Assembly: GCF_024228675.1 (NCBI RefSeq)
Contig: NZ_CP100461.1
Coordinates: forward strand, 744,001 to 808,000
Length of the DNA stretch: 64,000 bases
Source: Salinigranum marinum
GTDB taxonomy: Archaea > Halobacteriota > Halobacteria > Halobacteriales > Haloferacaceae
Reading direction: 5' to 3'
Shown: positions 8,910 through 16,275 of the stretch, piece after piece
Layout of the letters: every line of letters begins with the position of its first letter
Position numbering within the stretch: position 1 is the stretch's first letter
Notes under the pieces: model-generated
The model's input: only the letters and a program-made list of their open reading frames with translations
Databases searched by the model: none
Told to the model about the DNA's origin: nothing
Position numbers and translations under genes: made by a program

Positions 8910-9896
8910 TCAGTCGTCGGCCGTCACTGGCTCGGGCTCGACACCGAGGTACTTCTCGTTGACGACCCAGTCGCCGTCGTCGTCCTTGACCAGGTACTCC
9001 CCGTAGTACGGGACCCGGTTTTCGACCGTCTCGTGGAAGGCCGTACGGATCTCCTCCCGACTCATCTCGCCCATCGGTCGGAGGTCGTCGTTGCGGTTGA
9101 GACAGCCCTTGAGATACCCCTCGTGGGTCACCCGGACGCGGTGGCAGTTCGAACAGAACTCCTCGTTCTCGACGGGGTCGACGATCTCGACCATGCCGCC
9201 CTCGACGAAGTAGCGCTTGCGGTCGTGCATCTCGCGGTGCTCGACCCGGTCGGCGATGTCGGCGAGCCAGTCGTGGACGCGCTGGATGTCGATGTTCCAC
9301 TCGGGCTTGCCCGTGAGCTCGGGCATGTACTCGATCAACTGGAGCTGGAGGCCGTCGTTCTCGGCGACGTGTTCGACCATCTCCTCCACGTAGCCCGCGG
9401 TGTGCTCGAACACGACCATGTTCAGCTTTACGGGGGTGAGTCCCGCGTCGACCGCGGCCTGCACCCCCTCCATCACCTTGTCGTACGCGCCCGACTTGGT
9501 GATCTCCGCGAACGCCTGTGGGTCGAGCGCGTCCTGCGAGACGTTCACCCGCGAGAGTCCGGCCTCCTTCAGCGCCTCGGCCCGCCCGGGAAGAAACGTC
9601 CCGTTCGTCGTCAGCGAGGTCTCCATCGAGTCCGGCGTGCGGCGGATGATCTCTTCGAGGTCCTGTCTGAGCATCGGCTCGCCGCCGGTGAACTTCACCT
9701 TCCGGACCCCGAACTCCTCGACGACGTCGAGAAAGCGGACGACGTCGTCGGTCGACATCTCGTTGTCCCCTGGCTCCATCGGCCCCCGGGTGTCGCCCAA
9801 CCCCTCGTTGTGGCAGTAGACGCAGTCGAAGTTACACCGGTCCGTGAGCGAGACCCGGACGCCTGTCACCTCCCGTCCGAAGTCGTCCTCGAGCAT
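8910..9896 (-). CDS. moaA: GTP 3',8-cyclase MoaA (molybdenum cofactor biosynthesis)
   Basis: Encodes 328 residues of the radical-SAM enzyme that starts molybdopterin synthesis from GTP. The N-terminal cluster motif C21-x3-C25-x2-C28 (CNFDCVYC) binds the SAM cluster. The second motif C248-x2-C251-x13-C265 binds the substrate-side [4Fe-4S] cluster, and the GGEP motif is at residues 71-74. The protein ends in TADD and lacks the C-terminal Gly-Gly pair found in many MoaA proteins. It is transcribed divergently from a winged-helix regulator. Confidence 0.94.
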   Translation of the reverse strand: MLEDDFGREVTGVRVSLTDRCNFDCVYCHNEGLGDTRGPMEPGDNEMSTDDVVRFLDVVEEFGVRKVKFTGGEPMLRQDLEEIIRRTPDSMETSLTTNGTFLPGRAEALKEAGLSRVNVSQDALDPQAFAEITKSGAYDKVMEGVQAAVDAGLTPVKLNMVVFEHTAGYVEEMVEHVAENDGLQLQLIEYMPELTGKPEWNIDIQRVHDWLADIADRVEHREMHDRKRYFVEGGMVEIVDPVENEEFCSNCHRVRVTHEGYLKGCLNRNDDLRPMGEMSREEIRTAFHETVENRVPYYGEYLVKDDDGDWVVNEKYLGVEPEPVTADD

Positions 9897-9952
9897 GTGG
9901 GAGAGAGGTGGATGTGAGGAGTCTTAACTTGCAGGGTCGATTGGGCGGTCTC

Positions 9953-9975
9953 GTAACTTCTTCTGGTTACTTCTT
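9953..9975. promoter_or_regulatory. repeated element in the moaA / regulator divergent promoter region
   Basis: GTAACTTCTT (9953-9962) and GTTACTTCTT (9966-9975) are near-identical direct repeats 13 bases apart. Within them GTAAC and GTTAC also form an inverted pair. They sit in the AT-richest part of the 298-base gap between moaA and the regulator gene at 10195. Spacing near one helical turn is compatible with a protein-binding site; this is inference. Confidence 0.35.
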
Positions 9976-10165
9976 TTGGGTGTACGTAGCCGTTCGTAAT
10001 ATCTTTTGTGACATAATGCCGGCCCTCGGACGGACGACGGTCGACGGTCCTCGATGTCGAGCCTTCGCCCGGCCGCGAGACGAACGCGCCGAACAGAAGC
10101 CGTTCCACGGGCCGAAACGAGCGCGATATCCTGAGTGTGCTCGGCGGTGACGCGTTACTGGGCTG

Positions 10166-10175
10166 GTTATGTAAT
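10166..10175 (+). promoter_or_regulatory. TATA box of the winged-helix regulator gene
   Basis: GTTATGTAAT lies about 20-29 bases upstream of the ATG at 10195. That spacing predicts transcription starting at or next to the start codon, the usual leaderless arrangement in haloarchaea. It also supports choosing 10195 as the start over the upstream in-frame codons. Confidence 0.55.
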
Positions 10176-10194
10176 ATCGTCGCCACTCTGTGTT

Positions 10195-11010
10195 ATGAGC
10201 ACGGCACTGGACGACATCCGGTTTCTCGCCGATTCGAGCCATCGACTCGTCGCGATGGAGGCGCTGGCCGATGCGCCGTGCTCGCGGGCCGATATCCGAA
10301 CGGTGACCGGGGCGTCCGCGGCGACGGTCGGACGGCTCCTGAGTGACTTCGAACGCCGCGGGTGGGTCACAGAGGAGGAGCGACGGTACGCTTTGACGCC
10401 GCTCGGACGGTTCGTCTCGCGGGAGTTCACCACGCTCCACGCTAGGGTGACGGTCGCGCGCGACCTCCAGCCGTTGCTGGCGAGCCTCCCCTTCGACACG
10501 GTGGGGTTCGACCTCGAGCGCCTCGCTGGGGCGTCGGTAGCCCGTTCGACGCCGGACGACCCGCTTGCGATGGCGTCGCGGATCAGGGAGTACGAACTCG
10601 AGTCCGAGCACTCGACGAGCCTCACGGACTTCTTCCCCGAACCGTGTCTCGATGCTCGTCACGAGGCCGTCGTGAACGGGACACAGACGTTCGAGGTCGT
10701 CTTCACTCCCCCGGTACTGGAGGCGGTGATGGCGTTTCGCTCCGCCGAGAAGTTCGTCGAAATGGTCACCGCAGACCGTTGCTCCGCCTTCGTCTCCGAT
10801 GGCGACGTTACCCCTCCGATATGTCTCAACGATGGACTCGCCTGCCTCATCGTCCGAGACGAACGGAACACCTCTATCGCGATCATCGAAACCGACGACG
10901 AACACGTCGTCCGGTGGATGCAGGAGCGGTTCGAGACACACAGAGCGGACGCCACGCCCGTCACGGCTGCCTACTTAGCGACGCTGCGGACGGACACGCC
11001 CGCTCGGTGA
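10195..11010 (+). CDS. winged-helix transcriptional regulator, FilR1-like
   Basis: Encodes 271 residues. The first 80 residues form a winged helix (SSHRLVAMEALADAPCSRAD, then ASAATVGRLLSDFERRGWV and a wing with RRYALTPLGR). The C-terminal 150 residues resemble the FilR1-type domain of haloarchaeal regulators: NGTQTFEVVFTPPVLEAVM and ICLNDGLACLIVRDE fit its strand pattern. A second regulator of this design is at 28164-29021. It is divergent from moaA, but a link to molybdenum is not shown. The ligand is unknown. Confidence 0.8.
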   Translation: MSTALDDIRFLADSSHRLVAMEALADAPCSRADIRTVTGASAATVGRLLSDFERRGWVTEEERRYALTPLGRFVSREFTTLHARVTVARDLQPLLASLPFDTVGFDLERLAGASVARSTPDDPLAMASRIREYELESEHSTSLTDFFPEPCLDARHEAVVNGTQTFEVVFTPPVLEAVMAFRSAEKFVEMVTADRCSAFVSDGDVTPPICLNDGLACLIVRDERNTSIAIIETDDEHVVRWMQERFETHRADATPVTAAYLATLRTDTPAR

Positions 11011-11056
11011 ACGCCGTGCCGTCTCTTCGACTCCAAAAAACCGCTCTCCCTCGCCG

Positions 11057-11182
11057 TCACTCCTCGCCGAGTGCTCGTTGGTGAGCGAGGCGGACGACGG
11101 CCTGCCACGGGAGCACGCCCGTGGGGTGTTCAGCTTCGTCGTTCGATTCGGACTCCGGTCGTGGCACGTTTTTCGTTGCCAT
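11057..11182 (-). CDS. small acidic haloarchaeal protein, unknown function
   Basis: A 41-residue frame that reads as protein: MATKNVPRPESESNDEAEHP, then GVLPWQAVVRLAHQRALGEE. A low-complexity acidic N-terminus leads into an amphipathic helix beginning at a proline-tryptophan. A start at 11209 (MSASVVEQD) would give 50 residues. The opposite-strand frames here look like non-coding shadows. No clear TATA box is visible, and the product is too short to assign. Confidence 0.45.
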   Translation of the reverse strand: MATKNVPRPESESNDEAEHPTGVLPWQAVVRLAHQRALGEE

Positions 11183-11377
11183 ATCTTGCTCAACGACCGA
11201 CGCGGACATCACGATTCTTGGTGTCAGGTTTTTCACCTGCGGTCGTGTTTTCACCTGCCGTTCGTCCGTGCGCGTAGTGACAGGGCCTGTCCGTTCGCGA
11301 CGGTCGGACCGACGCTCACAGTTCATCACGGTCACCCCTTCACAACCCTTATTCGCCGGACGCGACGAGATGAGGGT

Positions 11378-12415
11378 ATGGACAACGCGGACGTACGAGA
11401 GCTCCTCCGAGCGGTCGAGGACCCTGCCCTCGGTGACGACGTCGTCTCGCTCGGCCTGGTCAACGCCGTTGAGGTCGAGGGCGACCGGGTTCGGGTATCG
11501 CTCGCGCTCGGCGCGCCGTACTCCCCACAGGAGTCCGCCGTCGCGCGGCGGGTGCGAGAGGTACTGGGTGACGCGGGTCTCGACGCGGACCTGACGGCGA
11601 AACTGCCCGCTCGGGCGGCCGAAGAGCAGGTGCTCCCGGGTGTGAAGAACGTCATCGCTGTCGCCTCGGGCAAGGGCGGCGTCGGCAAGTCGACGATCGC
11701 GGTCAACCTCGCCGCCGGCCTCTCGAAGCTCGGCGCGCGGGTGGGACTGTTCGACGCCGACGTGTACGGGCCGAACGTCCCCCGGATGGTCGACGCCGAC
11801 GAACACCCACAGGCCACGCCGGAGGAGACGATCGTCCCGCCCGAGAAGTTCGGGATGAAGCTGATGAGCATGGCCTTCCTCGTCGGCGAGGACGACCCCG
11901 TCATCTGGCGCGGCCCGATGGTCCACAAGGTCCTGACTCAACTCGTCGAGGACGTCGAGTGGGGCGCGCTCGACTACATGATCCTCGACCTCCCGCCGGG
12001 GACGGGCGACACCCAACTGACGATCCTCCAGACGCTCCCGCTCTCGGGGGCGGTCATCGTCACGACGCCGCAGGACGTGGCGCTCGACGACGCCCGGAAG
12101 GGCCTGCGGATGTTCGGCAAACACGACACCAACGTGCTGGGGATCGTCGAGAACATGGCCGGGTTCCGGTGTCCCGACTGCGGGAGCCGCCACGACCTCT
12201 TCGGGTCGGGTGGGGGCCGCGCGTTCGCCGACGAGAACGAACTGCCATTCCTGGGGTCGATCCCGCTGGACCCCGCCGTCAGAACGGGCGGCGACACCGG
12301 CGAACCGATGGTTCTGGAGGAGGGCAGCGAGACGGCCGACGCGCTCCGGGTGATGACCGAGAACGTCGCCAACAACGTCGGGACTGTCCACCGCCGGCGA
12401 GTCTCTCGTTCGTGA
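11378..12415 (+). CDS. Mrp/NBP35-family P-loop ATPase, iron-sulfur carrier
   Basis: Encodes 345 residues. Residues 1-85 form a DUF59/MIP18-like domain. The deviant Walker A motif GKGGVGKS is at 98-105, followed by the switch region LFDADVYGPNVP and Walker B MILDLPPGTGD near 201-211. C265 and C268 (RCPDCGS) form the CxxC pair that bridges an iron-sulfur cluster between subunits in this family. The likely role is to assemble and hand over Fe-S clusters to apoproteins. The stop overlaps the next start (TGATG), so the downstream small gene is probably co-translated. Confidence 0.93.
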   Translation: MDNADVRELLRAVEDPALGDDVVSLGLVNAVEVEGDRVRVSLALGAPYSPQESAVARRVREVLGDAGLDADLTAKLPARAAEEQVLPGVKNVIAVASGKGGVGKSTIAVNLAAGLSKLGARVGLFDADVYGPNVPRMVDADEHPQATPEETIVPPEKFGMKLMSMAFLVGEDDPVIWRGPMVHKVLTQLVEDVEWGALDYMILDLPPGTGDTQLTILQTLPLSGAVIVTTPQDVALDDARKGLRMFGKHDTNVLGIVENMAGFRCPDCGSRHDLFGSGGGRAFADENELPFLGSIPLDPAVRTGGDTGEPMVLEEGSETADALRVMTENVANNVGTVHRRRVSRS

Positions 12416-12684
12416 TGACGGCCGACGGCGGTGGCGGACACGTGGGTGACACCGATCGGGTCGACGACTCCGAGGGGTTCGCCCCCGACCCCGACCGGGT
12501 GCGCCTCCTCCGGGAGACCGCCGACGACCTCCGCGGCGACTCCTCGGCGAGCCAGCAGCTCGCCGCGGTCCTCTACCGCGTGAGCGACCTCTACGACGAC
12601 GGCGAGGAGACGACGCCCGAGGAGATCTACCGCACCGTCCGGTTCATCATGCAGGTAAACCGACGCGGCGGGTTGGACCGATAG
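12415..12684 (+). CDS. conserved haloarchaeal hypothetical protein
   Basis: Encodes 89 residues, very acidic and mostly helical (DPDRVRLLRETADDLRGDSS, then AAVLYRVSDLYDDGEETTPE). The ATG at 12415 overlaps the mrp stop codon, so the pair is an operon. No known motif, metal site or membrane segment is visible. Its coupling to mrp hints at an accessory role in the same process, but this is unproven. Confidence 0.75.
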   Translation: MTADGGGGHVGDTDRVDDSEGFAPDPDRVRLLRETADDLRGDSSASQQLAAVLYRVSDLYDDGEETTPEEIYRTVRFIMQVNRRGGLDR

Positions 12685-12806
12685 GGACCGCCGAGAGCCG
12701 ATCGGAGCCGGCTGCGGCCTCCGCTCCGCCATCTCGTTCCGCGACACGGCGGCGACGACACCCGACGAACCCGGAGGGTTTTGCCGCTCGGAACCGACAG
12801 CCGACT

Positions 12807-13442
12807 GTGGACGCACACCAAGACCGCCTCCGGAACCCGTTCAACATGGACGAGCAGTGTACGAACTGCGACGCGCTCCCCGAGACGCGCACACAGGTCG
12901 TCCACGGCTACGGCGACGTCGGGGGGGAGTTCCTCGTCGTCGGAGACGCACCAACGCAGGCCGCCGACCGGACCGGGGTTCCGTTCACCGGTGACGCCGC
13001 GGGCGAGCGGCTCCAGGGCGTCCTCGGCGACCTGGGCTTCTCGCGGTCGCCGCCCGATTCGACCGAACCCGACCTCCAGAACGTCTTTCTCACCTACCTG
13101 GCGCGCTGTCACCACCCCGAGCGTCCCCCGACCGACGGCGAGGTGGCGAACTGCGATCCGTTCCTCACGGCCGAGATCAGGATGATCAACCCCCACATCA
13201 TCGTCCCCATCGGGGGACGGGTGCTCGAAGCCCTCGCCACCGAGTACACCACACGCGCACCCGAGAGCTTCGACGTGGCGGCGGCCCACGCCACGACCAT
13301 CCGCGGGCGCGGCTTCGAACTGGTGCCGATGCTCCCGCTCGACGAGCAGACCGACGCCGACACCGAGGCGTTCGTCGACCACGTCCGCGAGAACGTCCTG
13401 GGGAGGGACTACCGCCAGACGAAGGGTCGCCGCGGGCGGTAG
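12807..13442 (+). CDS. uracil-DNA glycosylase superfamily protein, Fe-S type
   Basis: Encodes 211 residues from a GTG start (in-frame ATG at 12846 is internal to the conserved NPFNMDEQC). Four cysteines, C18, C21, C101 and C116 (C-x2-C-x79-C-x14-C), match the [4Fe-4S] ligands of family 4/5 glycosylases. Motif A is GDAPT (46-50) in place of the usual GEAPG, followed by the expected GVPFTGDAAGERL. The C-terminal His-Pro-Ser motif is not present. The fold assignment is good, but activity on uracil is doubtful because both catalytic motifs differ. Confidence 0.8.
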   Translation: MDAHQDRLRNPFNMDEQCTNCDALPETRTQVVHGYGDVGGEFLVVGDAPTQAADRTGVPFTGDAAGERLQGVLGDLGFSRSPPDSTEPDLQNVFLTYLARCHHPERPPTDGEVANCDPFLTAEIRMINPHIIVPIGGRVLEALATEYTTRAPESFDVAAAHATTIRGRGFELVPMLPLDEQTDADTEAFVDHVRENVLGRDYRQTKGRRGR

Positions 13443-13451
13443 CTCGGGCGG

Positions 13452-13646
13452 TCACCAGTAGGGAGTGTCCGACCGGCCCGCCCAGCGGAGCCCCGCGACC
13501 ACGCCACCGAGCAGGAGACCGGCCACGAAGGCGACGACGAGCGCCGCGGCCACGTCGAGCGTGCCGACGAGCACGACGAGTCCGCCGACGCCGAGACCGA
13601 CGACGGCCACGGCCGCGAGCAGGGCGAGGCGACGAACGAACTTCAT
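13452..13646 (-). CDS. small two-helix membrane protein
   Basis: Encodes 64 residues: a short basic start (MKFVRR), then two hydrophobic helices at about 7-28 and 32-53, rich in Val, Ala, Leu and Gly, and a short polar tail (GRSDTPYW). The positive-inside pattern places both ends in the cytoplasm. It converges on the glycosylase-like gene. Function unknown. Confidence 0.6.
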   Translation of the reverse strand: MKFVRRLALLAAVAVVGLGVGGLVVLVGTLDVAAALVVAFVAGLLLGGVVAGLRWAGRSDTPYW

Positions 13647-13759
13647 ACCACCACTGGAACGGGGAGCGACAAAACGAGTCGGGTGACCGTGCCGTCGGCC
13701 GTGTCGACGTCCGGCACCGAAGCGGCGCGTTCAAGGCGCCGCCGCCGTACGTCATTCAC

Positions 13760-14485
13760 ATGACCGTCGTTGCCGTACTCTGTGATCCGCCCCGACCGGG
13801 TCTCGTCCTCCCCGCTCTCGTCGAAGAGGGTCCGCTCTCCGGTGCAGAGGCCGCCGACCTGTACGCCGCGATGCTGAAAGACACCTTCCTCGCGGTCGAC
13901 CGCTCCGGCGGCGACCTCCTCGTCAACTACCGCCCGGAGGAGCTCCTGCCCGACGAACACCGAAACGCGGGGGACGTCACGGCGGAGGCGGCGGTGCGCG
14001 CGCTCGCCGCCGACGCGCTCGACGACCTCGACGACGTGCGGTTCGAGGTGCAGGTCGGCTCGTCGTACGCCGCCCGGGCGGGCAACACCGCCACCCACCT
14101 CCTGCGCGAGGAGGGCGTCGACTCCGTGGCGGTCGTCCGCGGGACGGCTCCGTTCTTGACGCGGACGGCCGTCGACTCCGCGGCGATGAAGCTTCGGTCG
14201 ACGCCCGTCGTCCTCGGGCCCGCACCGACCGGCCGGGTGTTCTACGCCGCGTTCACCGAGCCGATCGACTTCACGGACGCCTTCGCCGCGCCCGAAGTGT
14301 CGACGCTCGCCGCCCGGGGGGACGCGGCCGGGCTCGAAGTCGACTTCCTCCCGATGCAACCCGTGCTCCGGACGGCCGCGGACCTCGACACGATCCTCCC
14401 GCTCCTCGCAGCGCGCCGTGACGCCGGCCGCATCGTCCCGAAGTGGACGGCCCCGCTCGTGGCCGAACTGGGGCTGCTCGACTGA
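13760..14485 (+). CDS. DUF2064-like nucleotidyl/glycosyltransferase-fold protein
   Basis: Encodes 241 residues. The opening TVVAVLCDPPRPGLVLPALV, the helix EAADLYAAMLKDTFLAV and the later SAAMKLRSTPVVLGPAPTGRV resemble DUF2064 proteins, which share the GT-A/nucleotidyltransferase fold with CofC. The usual Asp-rich metal site of active transferases (DxD) is not evident, so the chemistry is uncertain. It is a single gene with its own upstream gap of about 110 bases. Confidence 0.6.
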   Translation: MTVVAVLCDPPRPGLVLPALVEEGPLSGAEAADLYAAMLKDTFLAVDRSGGDLLVNYRPEELLPDEHRNAGDVTAEAAVRALAADALDDLDDVRFEVQVGSSYAARAGNTATHLLREEGVDSVAVVRGTAPFLTRTAVDSAAMKLRSTPVVLGPAPTGRVFYAAFTEPIDFTDAFAAPEVSTLAARGDAAGLEVDFLPMQPVLRTAADLDTILPLLAARRDAGRIVPKWTAPLVAELGLLD

Positions 14486-14539
14486 GGCGCGCGAACGCGG
14501 CGTCGGGTGGGATGTTCTATTCAGTACCCGTCTCGGTTC

Positions 14540-15000
14540 ATGCGTCGAGCCGGCCGGGCCGACACGTACCGGGTCGAGGCGCACAACCGCGCCGGCTCCT
14601 CGGGTACCGGCGGGTTCGACGTCTCGGAGCGGCTGACGTTCGACTTCCGTCTCACCCGAACCGATCGCACCCCTCGGTGGACGGGACGGCGCTCGATCTC
14701 CGCGCTGCGCATCTGGGGTCGGTGGCCCACGCGGTCACCGACTCGCTCGGTGGGCGGCCACACGTCGCCCGCGTCACGGTCGAGGGAACGGTCGCGGCGG
14801 CGGGAGAGGAGTGCCCGTTCGGGTCGGCGGTCGTCTCGATCCACGCGACGCTCCTGGTCGAAAGCGGTGCGGACGACGCGTCGATCGACCGGTGGCGACG
14901 GACGTTGCGCGACCACGAGACCACACAGCGGGCGGTCCCGACGGACGTGTCGCTGTCCGTCTCGGTCGCTCGCGTCTCCCGATCGCGACCGACAGCGTAA
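14540..15000 (+). pseudogene. split or frameshifted conserved gene, distantly OsmC-like
   Basis: Two reading frames both look coding by G/C-rich third positions, but in succession. From 14540 the frame reads MRRAGRADTYRVEAHNRAG through LTFDFRLTRTD. From about 14660 the coding signal moves to the -1 frame (TALDLRAAHLGSVAHAVTDS, then HVARVTVEG and VVSIHATLLVES), ending with TAA at 15000. The joined product would be about 150 residues. The order of strands and helices faintly recalls OsmC/Ohr proteins, without their cysteines. An independent 107-residue gene starting at GTG 14677 is the alternative. Confidence 0.45.
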
Positions 15001-15031
15001 CGGCTTTGAGTCGGCCACCCAACCGTCGAGT

Positions 15032-15349
15032 ATGGACTGGCCACACGATCCCGACGGGGAGCAGGGTAGCGAGGGCCGACGCAAGTACGGCCACGCGGTC
15101 GTCGCCAAGAAAGTCGACGAGGACGAGGACTTCCCGCTCTCGCGGGACGCGTTCGTCGCCGAGTACGGCGACGACCCGATCCGGATCGACTCCGAGCGAG
15201 TCGTCTCGCTCCGCGAGGTGTTCGAGGGGGTCGACGAGGAGGAGTTCGCCGATTTCGTGGAGTTTCACCAGGCGCTCGGACGGGCGATGCGGGAGAACGA
15301 CCTCTGGTTCTACGAGGGTGCCGACGCGTTCGTCCGCGACCGCGCCTAG
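15032..15349 (+). CDS. DUF5785-type conserved haloarchaeal protein
   Basis: Encodes 105 residues, highly acidic. It begins MDWPHDPDGEQGSEGRRKYG and continues with DFPLSRDAFVAEYGDDPIRI, then a DEEEFADFVEFHQALGRAM helix. This pattern matches the haloarchaeal DUF5785 proteins as I recall them; no function is known. The stop shares a CTAG palindrome with the stop of uridine kinase on the opposite strand (15346-15349). Confidence 0.75.
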   Translation: MDWPHDPDGEQGSEGRRKYGHAVVAKKVDEDEDFPLSRDAFVAEYGDDPIRIDSERVVSLREVFEGVDEEEFADFVEFHQALGRAMRENDLWFYEGADAFVRDRA

Positions 15350-16029
15350 GCGTCGTCGAATTCGGCGTCGAGTTCGACCTCGACCGAGTCCCGTTCCCAC
15401 GTCCGGGCTGCGTCGCCGGTCACTTCGGCGCGAACCTTCTCCTCGAGGAGTTTCACGGCGACGCTGTTCGCCCCCTCGGGGATAATGAGGTCCGCGTTCC
15501 GCTTCGTGGGCTCGATGAACTGTTCGTGCATCGGCTTCACCGTCGAGAGGTACTGCTCGATGACGCCTTCGAGGTCGCGCCCACGCTCGATGACGTCGCG
15601 CTGAATCCGCCGGAGGATCCGGACGTCGGCGTCGGTCTCGACGTACAGGCGGAGATCCATCATCTCGTTGATCGCCTCGTCGTACAGCGCGAGGATCCCT
15701 TCGAGGATGACGACGTCGGTCGGATCGACCCGTTTTCGCTCGGCTTTGCGGTTGTGCCTCGTGAAGTCGTACTGGGGCATCTCGACCGGTTGCCCCTCGA
15801 GGAGGCTGCTCATCTGCGTCTGGAGCAGGTCCCACTCGAACGCCGACGGATGGTCGTAGTTCCGACTCTTCCGCGCTTCGAAGTCGAGGTGGCTCAGGTC
15901 GTGATAGTAGTTGTCGATCGGGATCCGCGTGACCGACTCGCCGACGTTCTCCGTGACGAGTCGGGCGACCGTCGTCTTCCCGGCGCCAGTCCCTCCCGCG
16001 ATGCCGATGACGAACGACGGGATACCCAT
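15346..16029 (-). CDS. udk: uridine kinase
   Basis: Encodes 227 residues. The P-loop GGTGAGKT is at residues 12-19, and IPIDNYYHDLSHLDFEARKS carries the catalytic/uridine-binding region of the family. The segment PTDVVILEGILALYDEAI is the Walker B region, and the lid helix with arginines (VRILRRIQRDVIERGRDLE) is intact. It phosphorylates uridine (and cytidine in homologues) in pyrimidine salvage. It converges with the DUF5785 gene, sharing four bases. Confidence 0.92.
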   Translation of the reverse strand: MGIPSFVIGIAGGTGAGKTTVARLVTENVGESVTRIPIDNYYHDLSHLDFEARKSRNYDHPSAFEWDLLQTQMSSLLEGQPVEMPQYDFTRHNRKAERKRVDPTDVVILEGILALYDEAINEMMDLRLYVETDADVRILRRIQRDVIERGRDLEGVIEQYLSTVKPMHEQFIEPTKRNADLIIPEGANSVAVKLLEEKVRAEVTGDAARTWERDSVEVELDAEFDDA

Positions 16030-16204
16030 CCGGCTAGTCCGGGACGGGAACCGGTTTCAACGTGTTGGTTTCGCTCCCATCGACCGTGTGACCGTGGGCC
16101 GCCGATCAGCGGTTCCGGCGACCACCGCCGGTCGGCCGGAGGTGGGCCGTCGGAGCCCAAACCCCGTCGAAACGTTCGCCAACTACAGAAATTTATCGTG
16201 GCGA

Positions 16205-16236
16205 TTTCGTTCACGAAACATGTGAGTTTCGTTCAC
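16205..16236 (+). promoter_or_regulatory. operator-like direct repeat upstream of the binding-protein gene
   Basis: TTTCGTTCAC occurs at 16205-16214 and again at 16227-16236, 22 bases apart, about two helical turns. The first copy extends to the palindrome TTCGTTCACGAA. The pair ends eight bases before the TATA box. The placement fits a regulator that occludes or recruits TFB/TBP. The regulator is not identified. Confidence 0.5.
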
Positions 16237-16243
16237 AAAGGTA

Positions 16244-16251
16244 GATTTATA
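16244..16251 (+). promoter_or_regulatory. TATA box of the binding-protein gene
   Basis: GATTTATA lies 25-32 bases upstream of the ATG at 16276, predicting a leaderless or nearly leaderless transcript. It is the strongest TATA match in the surrounding gap. Confidence 0.6.
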
Positions 16252-16275
16252 CGACGGTGTACCCATCGACGGATT

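Noticed and set aside
14507-15349. One long frame spanning the split gene and the DUF5785 gene
   Set aside because: Coding signal leaves this frame at about 14660, and the DUF5785 gene has its own ATG at 15032, so the open frame through the middle is fortuitous.
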